From Sesamum alatum (taxonomy: Eukaryota > Streptophyta > Magnoliopsida > Lamiales > Pedaliaceae): a DNA stretch of 64,000 nt. Numbering within the stretch: position 1 is the stretch's first letter; every line of letters starts with the position of its first letter. Under the pieces are notes generated by a model, which was not told the DNA's origin, did no database searches, and saw nothing but the letters and a program-made list of their open reading frames with translations. The stretch spans positions 6,835,001-6,899,000 of the forward strand of contig JACGWO010000006.1 of NCBI GenBank assembly GCA_034509735.1. Direction: 5' to 3'. Shown here one piece after another: positions 12,767 through 23,011 of the stretch. Position numbers and translations under genes: made by a program.

Positions 12767-13130
12767 AGGTGGATGTACGAGAAAACCTACCTGGGGTATA
12801 GATTAAATCACGAGTTTGAAGCTAGTGTTTATGATCTCATAAACTGACTCAAGGATCAACATGTATATGATGGACAGCGAAAATATCAATGTCCGTGCAG
12901 TAATGCAAGTACTATAGGCTCAAAACAATAGATGAGGTTACATAGGACTTATTTAGGAAGGATTTTGTAGGTCATTATTAGAATTGGATTGCACAAGGCA
13001 AGGGTTAGGTGCAGGAAGACTATGATGATCCGTCAATCCGGGGTACTAAGCCAAGTCCTACTGCAGTTGAGGTGACGGGGCACTGGGGTGAATACCAACA
13101 GATAGATTTTAGATCCAGATGATGATGTTA
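12767..13130 (+). pseudogene. CACTA (En/Spm) transposase-associated domain fragment
   Basis: The plus-strand frame reads RWMYEKTYLGYRLNHEFEAS, then VYDLIN*LKDQHVYDG and KYQCPCSN, the layout of the N-terminal transposase-associated domain of plant CACTA elements: WMY..R, an EF(E) helix, then a CPC..C zinc-binding block. After a shift comes LFRKDFVGHY*NWIAQGKG, the next block of the family, and WGEYQQ, the start of the linker to the transposase. At least three stops and one shift interrupt it. No CACTA termini were found, so this is an isolated fragment. Confidence 0.7.
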
Positions 13131-14212
13131 ATGTTTGTTGAGCCTGGACTACTTTTCATTGTATGCTTAACGAGCGGACCTGGCTCTGTTTCACTATTTT
13201 TATTTGGTGATGCGCATAGCCCAATCTGTACTACAGAGGAGTATATGATTATATTGTATTTGGGTTGTCCTACAAAATTTTCAATGTTGTGGTCCTGACC
13301 GACCAGTCATCATTCAATTGTTATAAGAACCACTCTCAGTTATTGTTAGTTGTCAAGCTGGTGAACATCAACACCGGAATACAACATGGCCTAGAAATCC
13401 TATGATGAGGTGTCCCAGTTGGTGGTGAGTTGTTGCCCCGTGAGCATACAAGTCCAATTACTACATGACAAGAAGTTGTTGAGGGAATTGATTTATCGGG
13501 CGTGAAATTGATGAGGGCAAAAAATAGTTGCAGATTGTATTAGTAGGACGATAGTGGAGGTCATAGTCTTGCAAGTTTTTGCGGTTATTCGAGTACAAAA
13601 CGACCAAGGCACAAAACCCCCGCAATAAGAAGTCTGCATATTGTCGGTGATAAGATACTTGCCATTGACTCCACCAATTGTATAGTTATATATTTCACTA
13701 GCTACGACCAAGCACATGACATAACACGTCAACCATTAGAAGAGATTTGACGACTCGATGTGTCGTCATTCAAATGCCAGGCGTGAAGACAACTCGATGG
13801 AACATATTGCAAATTTCGCAGTAAAGCCTCGAAAAGTGCATACGGAAGACTTATTCATACTGGCCCTGATACTTAACACCGTATAAATCTTCACTCGAAA
13901 TGTGTACAAAGCTTGAGAAATGTTCCTAAAATTGATGATTCAATAGCTCTTCAAACCCAAATGTCTCATTGATGTGTATATGCAGTCATTGATTGAGTAG
14001 TTTGTTGTAGTTTGGCGTGTGAGTACGCAAGCACACAACCATGTGGCAAACCAATTATCATAATTCTGCATTAGGACCATGAATCACCTACTTTCTTACA
14101 TAATAGTATTCAGATGGAGTACCACATGTCTATGGGGTATCCACTGTATATGACGATACACGGGCATTCTACCTACAACATGGCAGAGAAGCATGCTACT
14201 GTACTACCACAG
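13131..14212. other. No recognised gene; possible CACTA-derived sequence
   Basis: Base composition resembles the CACTA fragment to the left rather than the AT-rich flanks, so it may be the same dead element. I could not match any translated frame, including the 79-codon minus frame at 13493-13732, to a known domain. Confidence 0.35.
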
Positions 14213-14760
14213 TGTCAAGGGCCGCCCGCACTCTCGGCCCCTTGTACCCAATTTTCGGCCATGTTCCATCCGGCCGACCAACACTTCCGCCGACAGGCAC
14301 TTAGGCCTCCGCATGTTTTCAGAGTCTTAGGCGTGAGTCACTATTGTAATATTACTTTTGCTCATGGGCCCTTTTGCACCATGAGATGCAATTTTCAGCT
14401 TTTCTAGTATCTAGTTTTGTCGATAGGATTTCTTTTTTAAGCCTATTATAGGGGGGAATGACCATTCGAAGCTTTGATGTGCATTGCTAGTATCTCCCTC
14501 ACGCGATCCCCGTGGCTAGCTTTCTGTAATCTTCAAATTTCTGCTATCAATATAAAAATGCATTCGCTGCAAGACGTGTGATTGATTTCTGATTCCGCTG
14601 CATTATATTGTTGATTGTGGAAATTGTGTTGTTCTTGTCGACGGCCTGTGGGAGGCGTCGGTGGGAATATTGGTTGGTGTCGCTGTGTCTGCTAAGTAGG
14701 TGTCAGTGGACTAATAGCACACGATGCCCTTTCCCCGCATTGCGGGAAGCGCACCCCGTG
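14213..14760 (+). repeat. 5' LTR of the Ty3/gypsy element
   Basis: Starts TGTCAAGGGCCGCCCGC and ends just before the primer-binding site. It aligns throughout with 18559-19111: shared blocks include GGCCATGTTCC, CCGGCCGACCAACACT, CGAAGCTT, CTATCAATATAAAAA(T/C)GCATTCGCT and GGAGGCGTCGGTG. Many one-base insertions and deletions separate the copies. The 3' limit is accurate to about 10 bp. Confidence 0.8.
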
Positions 14761-14765
14761 AGGGT

Positions 14766-14777
14766 TGGTATCAGAGC
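14766..14777 (+). other. Primer-binding site (tRNA-iMet type)
   Basis: TGGTATCAGAGC is complementary to the 3' end of plant initiator-methionine tRNA, the primer most Ty1 and Ty3 elements use for minus-strand cDNA synthesis. It sits directly after the 5' LTR. Confidence 0.9.
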
Positions 14778-14879
14778 CGTTAGTTGCCTAATGGGGTGCC
14801 AATGGCGGTGTTACGAAGCCAATCTCTCTAGAGTGTCAAAACCAGCACCTGAGAGTCCGAGAGAGGCCGAGGTGCCCGC

Positions 14880-16060
14880 ACAAAGGAATCACAGACCCGG
14901 AGGCGAAATCTCCCAGTGACTAAGGTGGTCGAGAATTTGGAAGATCATGTTGCCACACTGGAGCATGAGTTGCGGAGTTGCGTTCCGATCTGAAGGAATG
15001 CCAGCATGCGGTCCCGGGATGCTTATGGCCAAGGGTTCGTTGATATGCAATGCAAGATGGAAAGAGAAGGCCCACAGATTGGAATTTCTCCAAGGAGCTG
15101 TGGGCAACGCTCTTGCTCCTGATAATGGTGCTAGGCTTCGAAGTTCCTGCGAACCGGAAGGCCTACTGGCTGGTGCGTCACAGATGCGAAGAGAGGTCGG
15201 AGAACTTCCTGTTCGACATGGAACAGGTACTTCCTTGCGCGATGTGGCCGATGAGCGGCAAAGGAGGGTGCTACTGGCATTACCATGGATACCTGACGTG
15301 GTGATGCCAAGCTAGTGGTGGCATTACAAAGTTATGCCGAGATTCAGATTGCAAACCATCTGCGCTGGATACTGTGGACCTCGTCTGCGGGAAGCGCATT
15401 CGTAAGAGCATTCTTCTCGGGGAATGTTGAATTAATGCCGCCGGGCCGCTTTAGTACGGAAAGTAGAACACACCGTGCTTTACCTTCCGTGCGGGATCTA
15501 TGTGAGACGAGCCTTTCGTAAGCTTATGTTGGATAAATCAGGCGGATATTGTCGGAGAAGGACACAGCATCTTTTTTGTGGGAGGCCTGAACCGTGGGCC
15601 GGCGACTTGAGTACAGTCAGCGTCAAAAAAAAACGGGGAGCTGATTGGGAATCAGCGGATGGCTGCAACTGAACGCTTAGTTAGATTTCCAACGCGCAGA
15701 GTCTCGGCGGAGGGATAGGCAGACTGACGCAGTCCTGCACAGAATAGGCCGGGAGGGGAAACTTTTAAGAGTAACTCTAACAGGAGTGTGGGGGAGAGCG
15801 AAGCCCCACACTCCCTCCAGTTCGCGATAGAGAAGGGAACTCCAGCCAGCGGGAAGCTCGTGGACAACAGGCAAGGGCGTCACAGAGAAGTAGTGTGTTT
15901 TCTGTGTGGAGTAGCCGCCATCATTCGGATCGAATTGCCCGAAGAAGACAATATTGAATGCGCTATCTTGACTTATAGGAACTCAGGAGAGAGGGTGCCA
16001 ACCGGCGCAAAGTCAGCAGAGCCACCCGCTGACGATCGAGTGGGCGGATGATTCGCTGAG
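14880..16060 (+). pseudogene. gag remnant of the Ty3/gypsy element
   Basis: Recognisable pieces, in shifting frames: VVENLEDHVATLEHELR, a coiled-coil-like N-terminal segment (about 14920-14975); ENFLFDMEQ, conserved in plant Ty3 gag (about 15196-15225); then TERLVRFPTRRVSAE near 15670-15715 and a Ser/Pro-rich tail (15740-15860), matching the end of the gag core and its linker. The family's capsid-like protein packages element RNA. No frame is intact. Confidence 0.7.
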
Positions 16061-16329
16061 GAGGATGAGGAACAACCTTGGGCTCCGCCATATCAAAATT
16101 CAACACGTTTCCACATTGGACCCAAAGAAGCTCCTCCCGACAGAAATACTGCCCCGGCTCTTAGGAGCCAGACTGAAATAACACAATCCAAATCTTTTCG
16201 AAAAAAGTGCGTATTTATGTATGTGAAGATTCATGCAACCCTCATTCCTAGATCGACACTGTGCTTCTCACAAACTACCTAGTAAGCACCGAAAGTAGAA
16301 GGACTCGAGCTTTGTAGAGAAAGGAGTTG

Positions 16330-18550
16330 TCGTAGGGTGAAGGCAATCAATCGGCCAGCCCATTCTGCTTCGGAAATTACAGCAGACCTTTGCCACACGT
16401 TTCGGCCACTTCGCAGGTTCTTGCAGCACTCCCGAGCCACAGTTATATGCAATGTGAAATGCTCGTTTGCTCAGAGACTATCACTTTCTTGGACACATTG
16501 TGACCGTGCAAATACGGAATGATCCCAGAAGTGTAGCCATCAGAATCAGCTCACAGCAAATAAGATTTATCATTTTCTCGTCGGGAATTCATTCATCGCG
16601 CTTTGTGAAGGCTCTCTAATAGGCACACCATACAATTGGGACGAAGAAAACGCGAACTTGAATTGACATCCCAAGCCAAGTGGCCTTCGACAGCCTTAAA
16701 AGGCTATGTGACAATCCTTTGTTGCACTTACCAATTATTCGAAACCTTTCCAGTAACCGATTCTTCAGACTCTGCCTTTAGAGCGTCCAAGCAAGACTTC
16801 CACCCAGTTCCTATTGAGACAGGGAGCTTTAAAGATGTGAGAGCCATTCAGGCACGAAAAGATTGCTGGCCGTAGTCATTACCTTTTAACTTTATGGCGC
16901 ATTATTTATCTCGCCTCCTTCTTCTCAGACCGACAACATTTGCAGTGAATCATTCATGTCGCAGGCCAATTTGACATTACAGCACCCAGAAATGCTGTCA
17001 GAATTCACTTTGTGCTTAGTAGTACCGCCCGGCTCTACAACCTTGCGACAATGCATTACCGCAGGCAATTTGGCACTTTGTCAGCGTAGCGCCACTTTCC
17101 TCGAGTGTTTTCCACCTCGTGTGAATAGGACCGGGCGCGGACTCATACCGAAAGATCCAGACTCCAGCCATTACTTCGAGCAGGCAAAAGCTCCGACGTC
17201 TTATTAAAAGACACCTCTTAACAATGAAACGCTTATATACAAACGGGACCTGCAGAAATTACTATTATTCGAATGCCATGACACCTTTGGGCGGACATCC
17301 AGGGGAGAAGAAGCACCTATTCATTGGTGTTAGAGGGCCTATGTATTGGCCACAAATGTGGATTGATAGATAAATATGTCCGCACTGGTTTGATTTTTCA
17401 CCAGGACAAGCAGCACGAGACCAATCAGAAAGAAGGCTTGGTTGCTGCAACCACTAGCACCCAAAGAGGACCGTTGGAAATGTTTTCCGTTGGACTATCG
17501 CCTTTGCCTAAGTGCAGACTAGGGAATCGCATCATCATCTGGGTAGACCGATTGGTCCCAAATACGCTACATTTTATCGTGAGCCCCCAAACATTGTTTA
17601 CACAAGAGGACTGCCTCATCTCTTCTTCAAGCATATCACAAACTGGGCGGGACTGCCGAAAACAATCTGTCAGCAGATCGTACTCCCGTTTCACTGCCAT
17701 CTCTGGACGAGCTGTTCACTCCTCGGGTCCAAACTGAATATAGCTCCAGCTATCATTCCACAATCTGTACGGCCAGTCGGAGCGCTTTAATTGCTCTTCG
17801 TGAGGAATATGGCCGAACCTACTTACGTGACTCAGAAGAAGGATTGGGTGAACTTTTGTGTCGCTTCAAGCTTATTGTTTCCAAAAACCCGCCAAAAATG
17901 ATCTCTTCTTACCACAAGATGCTTTTAAATTGTCACTGCACAGCGCTCCTCCCCAACACTGTCCGACTCCCACAGAGTGTGAATCCCCACTCTCGAAGCT
18001 TCTCTGAGAATAAAAATAGAAATTGAATAGCTAGATTGCCCGAGAAAGCACAGAAGCGGATGATAATATCAATAAGAATCCGCCGCTTAGCGAGTTTCCG
18101 CGCTAATGAGCCTTATATGTGAAGTTTCTGGACCCGAGATCAAAGCGGCCAGGGGAGGCCCCGCCTAATGCAGAACTACATCGGCTTCCTACATCATCAA
18201 GCGTATTGGGAGACGTAAGCCTACATTAATTACCTTCCTGGTAGAGAAGATTCACAATGTCTCTCCAGTTGAGCCAGTTTGAAGAAAATATATACAACAA
18301 GGGAGGATGACACCCACCATTCATCCGAGCCCGCCCCCAACTATGAATTGAGAACCCAAGAAGTTGTGCCGAACTTAACCTAGAACCTACCGAGCCAACA
18401 CGCACTGAGGAAAGATTCCACTGATAATCCTTTTAAGAGGGATGTATGCAGTGAGAGAAATACTTGGAACGGATGACGGACCTAAGGCCCTTCCTACGTT
18501 GATTGAAGCGTACCATGCGCATGCCGCCGAGGACGGCGCCATCTCAAGTG
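16330..18550 (+). pseudogene. pol remnant: RT, RNase H, integrase, chromodomain
   Basis: RT C-terminus: KCSFAQ....FLGHIVT (16460-16505). RT connection to RNase H: KGSLIGTPYNWDEE (about 16605-16655) and KPFQ/TDSSD (16740-16780). RNase H tail: PVPIETGSFKDVRAIQARKD (about 16805-16865) and the LTLWR..YLAS..F..DN block near 16885-16940. Integrase: the zinc-binding HD..LGGHPGEKKH (about 17277-17315), YVRTGLIFHQDKQHETNQK (17370-17430, with the family's Cys pair lost), SISQTGRD...QSVSR (17630-17680) and QKDWV (about 17835). The end, 18450-18555, resembles a chromodomain tail. Every block is displaced by small indels. The intact polyprotein copies and integrates the element. Confidence 0.78.
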
Positions 18551-18558
18551 GAGGAGAA

Positions 18559-19111
18559 TGCAAGTTCGTCCCCAACTCTCCCCCTTGACCAATTTCAGCC
18601 ATGTTCCACCGGCCGACCAACACTCTCCACACAAGCACCTAGCCGCCCTCCGCTAGGTCTCAAGTTTTTAGGCAGTAATCACTGCTTTAATATTTACTTT
18701 TGCTCATTGCCCCTTTACCCATAATGCAATTTTCAGCTTCTAGCTATTCTTAGTTTTTGTCATTAGAAATTTCTTTTTAAGGCCTATTTATTATTAGGGG
18801 AAGACCACTCGAAGCTTGATGTAGCATTGCTAGTATCCCCCTTCACTCGATCAAACCGTGCTAGCTTTGGTTGTAATCTTCAATATTTCTCTATCAATAT
18901 AAAAACGCATTCGCTAACCATAACGGTTATAGTATTTACTATCCGCTCATATATTTGTTTGATATTGGAAATTGTATGTTCTTGTCGACGCCCTGTGCGG
19001 AGGCGTCGGTGAATGTGGTTGTGTTCTGTTGGTTGTCGATATATCCTTTGCGTGGAAAAAACTACTACCACACGTGCCACCCTTTCCCTGCATTGTCGGA
19101 GAGCACCCGCG
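18559..19111 (+). repeat. 3' LTR of the Ty3/gypsy element
   Basis: Begins TGCAAGTTCGTCCCC after a purine-rich tract and parallels the 5' LTR at 14213-14760. Compared with it, differences are largely single-base gains and losses. The end is placed where similarity to the 5' LTR runs out (GAGCACCCGCG versus GCGCACCCCGTG). Confidence 0.78.
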
Positions 19112-19985
19112 TCCGTAGACAATACACACACGCGTTTTCTTAGCATTTACATATCATACCCGGAAAAGGAATAGATCATCTCAACATAGACAGCAGGGAT
19201 GGAGACACAAGACCCGAGTTGACCCAAATTCAGAATCCGTCTTCTTGCAGTACAATAGTATAGCGAAGACTATTAACAAACACCCATGGATGGCATCGAC
19301 ACAAAGTGTGAACCTAGAAGAGCATCTTCTGATTTCTTTTGTAGCTGGGGTTACCACTTGATACACCATAATTTATTCATGAATGAAAAATGTTTTTTGA
19401 TAAACATCTACAAATTGCATGGATGTTATCAGCCGGCCAAAAACTGAGGAAGGTATTTATTCGGGTCGAACGTTATGCTAAAGCTGCAATGTACCCCTCA
19501 CCAGAAAAGATGAGGATAACGTGATGGAAAGGAGGTTTGAGCGTTCTTGATGGTACGCCTTTAACATTGAGGTGCGTAGAGATGTCCAATGAAGCTAAGT
19601 ATGAAGAGTCACGACTATTATTTACTTGATGCAGAGTTTATCCAATTCCCTCCCAAAAATGCTTCTTGAAGTGTTTTAGATTACCATTGATTGACGCTTT
19701 CTATTCTAAGTCATGTGCTCAACAACGCTTATTCGGCATATGTTGAAGAAATTTAGAGGATACATGTAGTTTCGGTCATAATGTGTAACCTAAAGATTGT
19801 TTTCCTCCTCCATATTTCTTCACTCGTTGATAAACCTATAGATGCTCACCTATCATCTGAACTCGAATTAAGGATGCCAACATGCAGTACATAAAATGTA
19901 CCCTTTTTGGAAGAATAACCATAATTTTTCCGCTTTTATTTGATCATATTTTCATCACTTATGTTACGTTTGAATATTTACGTTT
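19112..19985. other. No recognised gene
   Basis: Moderate GC, broken frames only. It may be an older transposon remnant that the gypsy element entered, but I recognise no domain on either strand. Confidence 0.35.
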
Positions 19986-19994
19986 GTTGAAGTA

Positions 19995-21289
19995 GGGTAA
20001 ATTACGTAACACACCCCGTTGTCTATGTGAAACGCACGACCCCCTATTTATTTCTATACACAAAACCCCTTAATTAGTTTATATAGACAAATCCCTATGT
20101 TATGAAAAATGCCAGCAAATACCAAAAATAGACTAAAAAATTCCCTTTCCATTAATATTAACAGATAATGCGTTACGTACACTGCCTAAATGCGAGTGAG
20201 TTCTTTTTAACACTTTTGACATATTTTATATACTTTGCTTTTTTATGATAGAAAAAAAACCAATATTTTAGTTATAAATATAATATATTCTTTATAATTA
20301 TATTATTGATTTAATTTAATTATTATTTGTTCAATATATATTAATTAATTACATTTATCTATGAAAATATAACTAATATAAAAAATCCTGATATGTATAA
20401 ATTTAAAAAGTGTAAATAATTAAATTAAAAATCACCCAATACACAATTTATATAAACTAAGAATGTAATAAAAAGTCACTTACAATAATATATATTAGTT
20501 ACTAAATAAATTATTTTAATAAAAATTTAAATAAAATTATATTTACAAAATATAATAATATCAAAATACCATAAATTATATCAATTTTAAGTTATATACT
20601 ATAAAATATTTAAAACTAAAACTACCAATATATGTATTAAACTAAAATATTAATATTTTTTATTTTTATTTTATAAAAAATATAAGTAAAAAAATAATTT
20701 ATTTTTAGAAAACTAAAAAATATTGTTTCTTCTTCTCCAGCGTCCGCCTCGCCGTCGGCTGCTCGTCGCCGACACTCCCATGCATCACAAGGTTCTGGGC
20801 AACGGTGGCGCGTTCACATTGGATCTTGGCGATCGCTTGGCGATGGGGGGGGGGGGAGAGAGTGGGGTCGCCTAATACAGGGCGACTGTGCCCAGATCGA
20901 ACGGTCGGCAACGCAGGTCGACCCTTTTGCGTAGTGACAGGGAAGGCGACATCGCCCAAAACAGTCTGTGCGGCGTCGCCTTCGCCCAAGTATGGGTGGG
21001 CGACAACTTTGCCGCTCACATAGGCGGCATCCGTCGCGCTAGACAATATATAATATATTATTACATTTTATATTATTTGTCTATATATATAATTATATAT
21101 AAATAAAAAAAGTATATTTTAAAATTAGTTAAGATCTGAACTGTTCTTTTTTTAACAATTGAAAATCAATGACTATTATAAAAAGGGTATAATAGGCAAT
21201 CATCATAAAAAGAGGTTTTTGCTTATTTTTCTAACACGGGGTAGTTTAGCTAATTTTTTAAAATACCAGGGGTTTTTATGCAATTTCTT
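19995..21289. mobile_element. MULE-like TIR element with a GC-rich core (family H)
   Basis: Left end GGGTAAATTACGTAACACAC; the right end is its degenerate complement (CAGGGGTTTTTATGCAATTT, then CTT). Flanks are GTTGAAGTA (19986-19994) and GTTGAATTA (21290-21298), a 9-bp duplication with one mismatch. Both arms are extremely AT-rich, while 20735-21045 is GC-rich. Size about 1.3 kb. A TIR with a 9-bp duplication fits Mutator-like elements; no transposase is visible, so it is non-autonomous. Confidence 0.68.
20735..21045. other. GC-rich core inside the MULE-like element
   Basis: An abrupt island of about 310 bp rich in CGCC/GGCGAC words, with a run of 12 G near 20846, between arms that are almost pure A/T. 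The minus strand is open for 113 codons (21046-20705), with the centre reading GEGDAAQTVLGDVAFPV. I recognise no family. It could be a captured gene fragment or a low-complexity GC repeat. Confidence 0.6.
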
Positions 21290-21298
21290 GTTGAATTA

Positions 21299-22594
21299 TT
21301 TAGGTTTTTATGAGAATTGAATAAGAATGTGAAGAACAAGCGGCATGTGAGAAGCGACGAAGGCCGTTGAGAAGTTTTTGGCATACTCCAAAATAAAACA
21401 AACAATTACTTCTATGGAATATTAGAAGAGATTATTTAATTGGAATACCCAGTACTTCTTCAGAATTGCATATGGCTCCATTCAATATAGTGAGTTGATC
21501 GTCAAAGAGGTATGGAAGTACACCATCAATATTACCCTGTTGATGTTAATTTTAAACTGGTGCAGTAAAAAAATGAACCTTGTGGTGGTGTATATATGTG
21601 CTGAGAATATATTGATTGTGAAATGTACCCCGTTGGAAAGCCCATTATAAATACAAATTGCGTTATGCATCAAAATCATTGGTGTTTTGCAAGGAAGATA
21701 CTCTTAAGGGCTTGAGTGTTTTTTTTTAAAGTGAAAGTAATGAACTATTATTTTTTAAATAAATTAATTACAATCTCCATGTCAAATATATATTATATGT
21801 AACCACGAACACTATAACAATTATATACTAATCACTAATATTAAATAACTATATCTAACCAACATCTATTATTTAAAGTAGATGATACCTACTATTAAAG
21901 TAGAACATCACACGCATTGATGGAGTTCAAAACCCCAAGACCGTAGAGTCATGGGTCCTCAGCTTCTCCAGTTGAACAAAATCTCATTGGCAGGCCTTGA
22001 GCCTTTAAGAGTATTTTAGGCAATTCTCATTTTTTCAAATCAAATAAATAACTCTAAGGTTTGAGCCTTAATAAATAGTGTAGGTAATTAGTTTAAACTA
22101 TCACTATTTAACACACTCCATGTGAGTACTTATTTTCTAAATTTAGAATTATAAATATTTATTAAAATCATGATGAATTAGTTCATTTTTATTGCTAAGT
22201 ATTATTGATTTATGATTAATTAAATAAACATAAAATACATAATTGAAAATAATAAAATAAATAGATACAGGAAAAATAAAACCTTAGATAAAAAATAAGA
22301 GATGAGGAGACAAAATTAAACAAAATAGGTTCATGTTTACTCTGTGTGATAGATTAGAGGGAAAAAATATTAATTTGGATTGTGTTGGTGATTATTGCTG
22401 AAATGATTATCTAGTACATCATTTACTAGATGTGTTTGTTAGATTGATAATTTTCTAGTTAATTTGGTTATGTTACTTGTATAGACTATTCTTGGAATTA
22501 TTAGTTGATTTATTATTTTTCTCATTAACAAGAACAGAAGGTCCCTTCATGTCACATGACCCACTGCATCATTGAAATTGGGGGAAAAAGCATT
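21299..22594. other. AT-rich intergenic DNA
   Basis: No gene supported. The stretch 21900-22010 is less AT-rich (contains CCCAAGACCGTAGAGTCATG) but has no tRNA-type A/B boxes that I can defend. Confidence 0.4.
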
Positions 22595-23011
22595 TTACTC
22601 CCCATGAAATAGTATTTGTGATTGCAAATTGCCAGAGTTGCTTTTGCACTTACAAGAGGGAGGCGACTCAACACCCAACACATCAGAATATCCGCTTCCA
22701 TCTCCGATCGAATAGCCCAAACGTGTATCGTCAAATAAATCCAGGTAATAATCTCGCCTCCGAATTTTTTTCCTTCGTCGTCGCATTTCATATGGCACTC
22801 CATTAGCCAACATTTTGTCTATTTCCTTCTGATAATTTGGCGGAACCACTTGTGGAAAATTGGGGATTGTGATATTGTTGTGGCAATCATCTAAATTGAC
22901 TGCATCTCGCCTCCTACCATATGTAGTCATTACACAATTAGTTGTTGTTTCACTTTGTTTTTTTACTTTTTTGGTTATTTCATAACACAACACACGCTTA
23001 CAGACTGTCAA
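22595..23011 (-). CDS. Hypothetical 138-aa protein, unrecognised
   Basis: An open frame of 138 codons on the minus strand in AT-rich DNA where long frames are rare. The middle reads NITIPNFPQVVPPNYQKEID, followed by a strongly basic block MRRRRKKIRRRDYYLDLF and an acidic, Gly/Ser-rich part (DGSGYSDVLGVESPP). The basic cluster could be a nuclear-localisation or nucleic-acid-binding segment. I see no signal peptide, membrane segment or known domain. The first codons may be upstream of the true start (an internal Met lies at residue 28). It could be a transposon-derived ORF or an exon of a dead gene; the neighbours give no clue. Confidence 0.3.
   Translation of the reverse strand: MTVCKRVLCYEITKKVKKQSETTTNCVMTTYGRRRDAVNLDDCHNNITIPNFPQVVPPNYQKEIDKMLANGVPYEMRRRRKKIRRRDYYLDLFDDTRLGYSIGDGSGYSDVLGVESPPSCKCKSNSGNLQSQILFHGE

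Larger units (their letters stand above)
14213..19111 (+). mobile_element. Degenerate Ty3/gypsy LTR retrotransposon (chromovirus, Tekay/Del-like)
   Basis: Order on the plus strand: LTR (14213 to about 14760), primer-binding site TGGTATCAGAGC (14766-14777, initiator-Met tRNA type), gag, reverse transcriptase, RNase H, integrase, a probable chromodomain, then a purine-rich tract (GTGGAGGAGAA, 18548-18558) and a second LTR (18559 to about 19111). Domain order (integrase after RNase H) makes it Ty3/gypsy. The integrase-linked tail and the LTR type suggest a Tekay/Del chromovirus. No frame stays open: recognisable blocks change frame every few tens of codons. I found no target duplication. About 4.9 kb, near the short end of the lineage, so deletions are likely. 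Confidence 0.82.

Noticed and set aside
13493..13732. 79-codon minus-strand frame, considered as a CACTA C-terminal domain
   Set aside because: I could not align it convincingly with any CACTA domain, and it lies on the strand opposite to the transposase-associated fragment.
14114..14407. 97-codon frame MEYHMSMGYP...
   Set aside because: Runs across the start of the 5' LTR at 14213, so it cannot be a single gene.
21880..22080. SINE-like segment with TTCAAAACCCC
   Set aside because: No paired A and B boxes at the right spacing, no tail and no target duplication.
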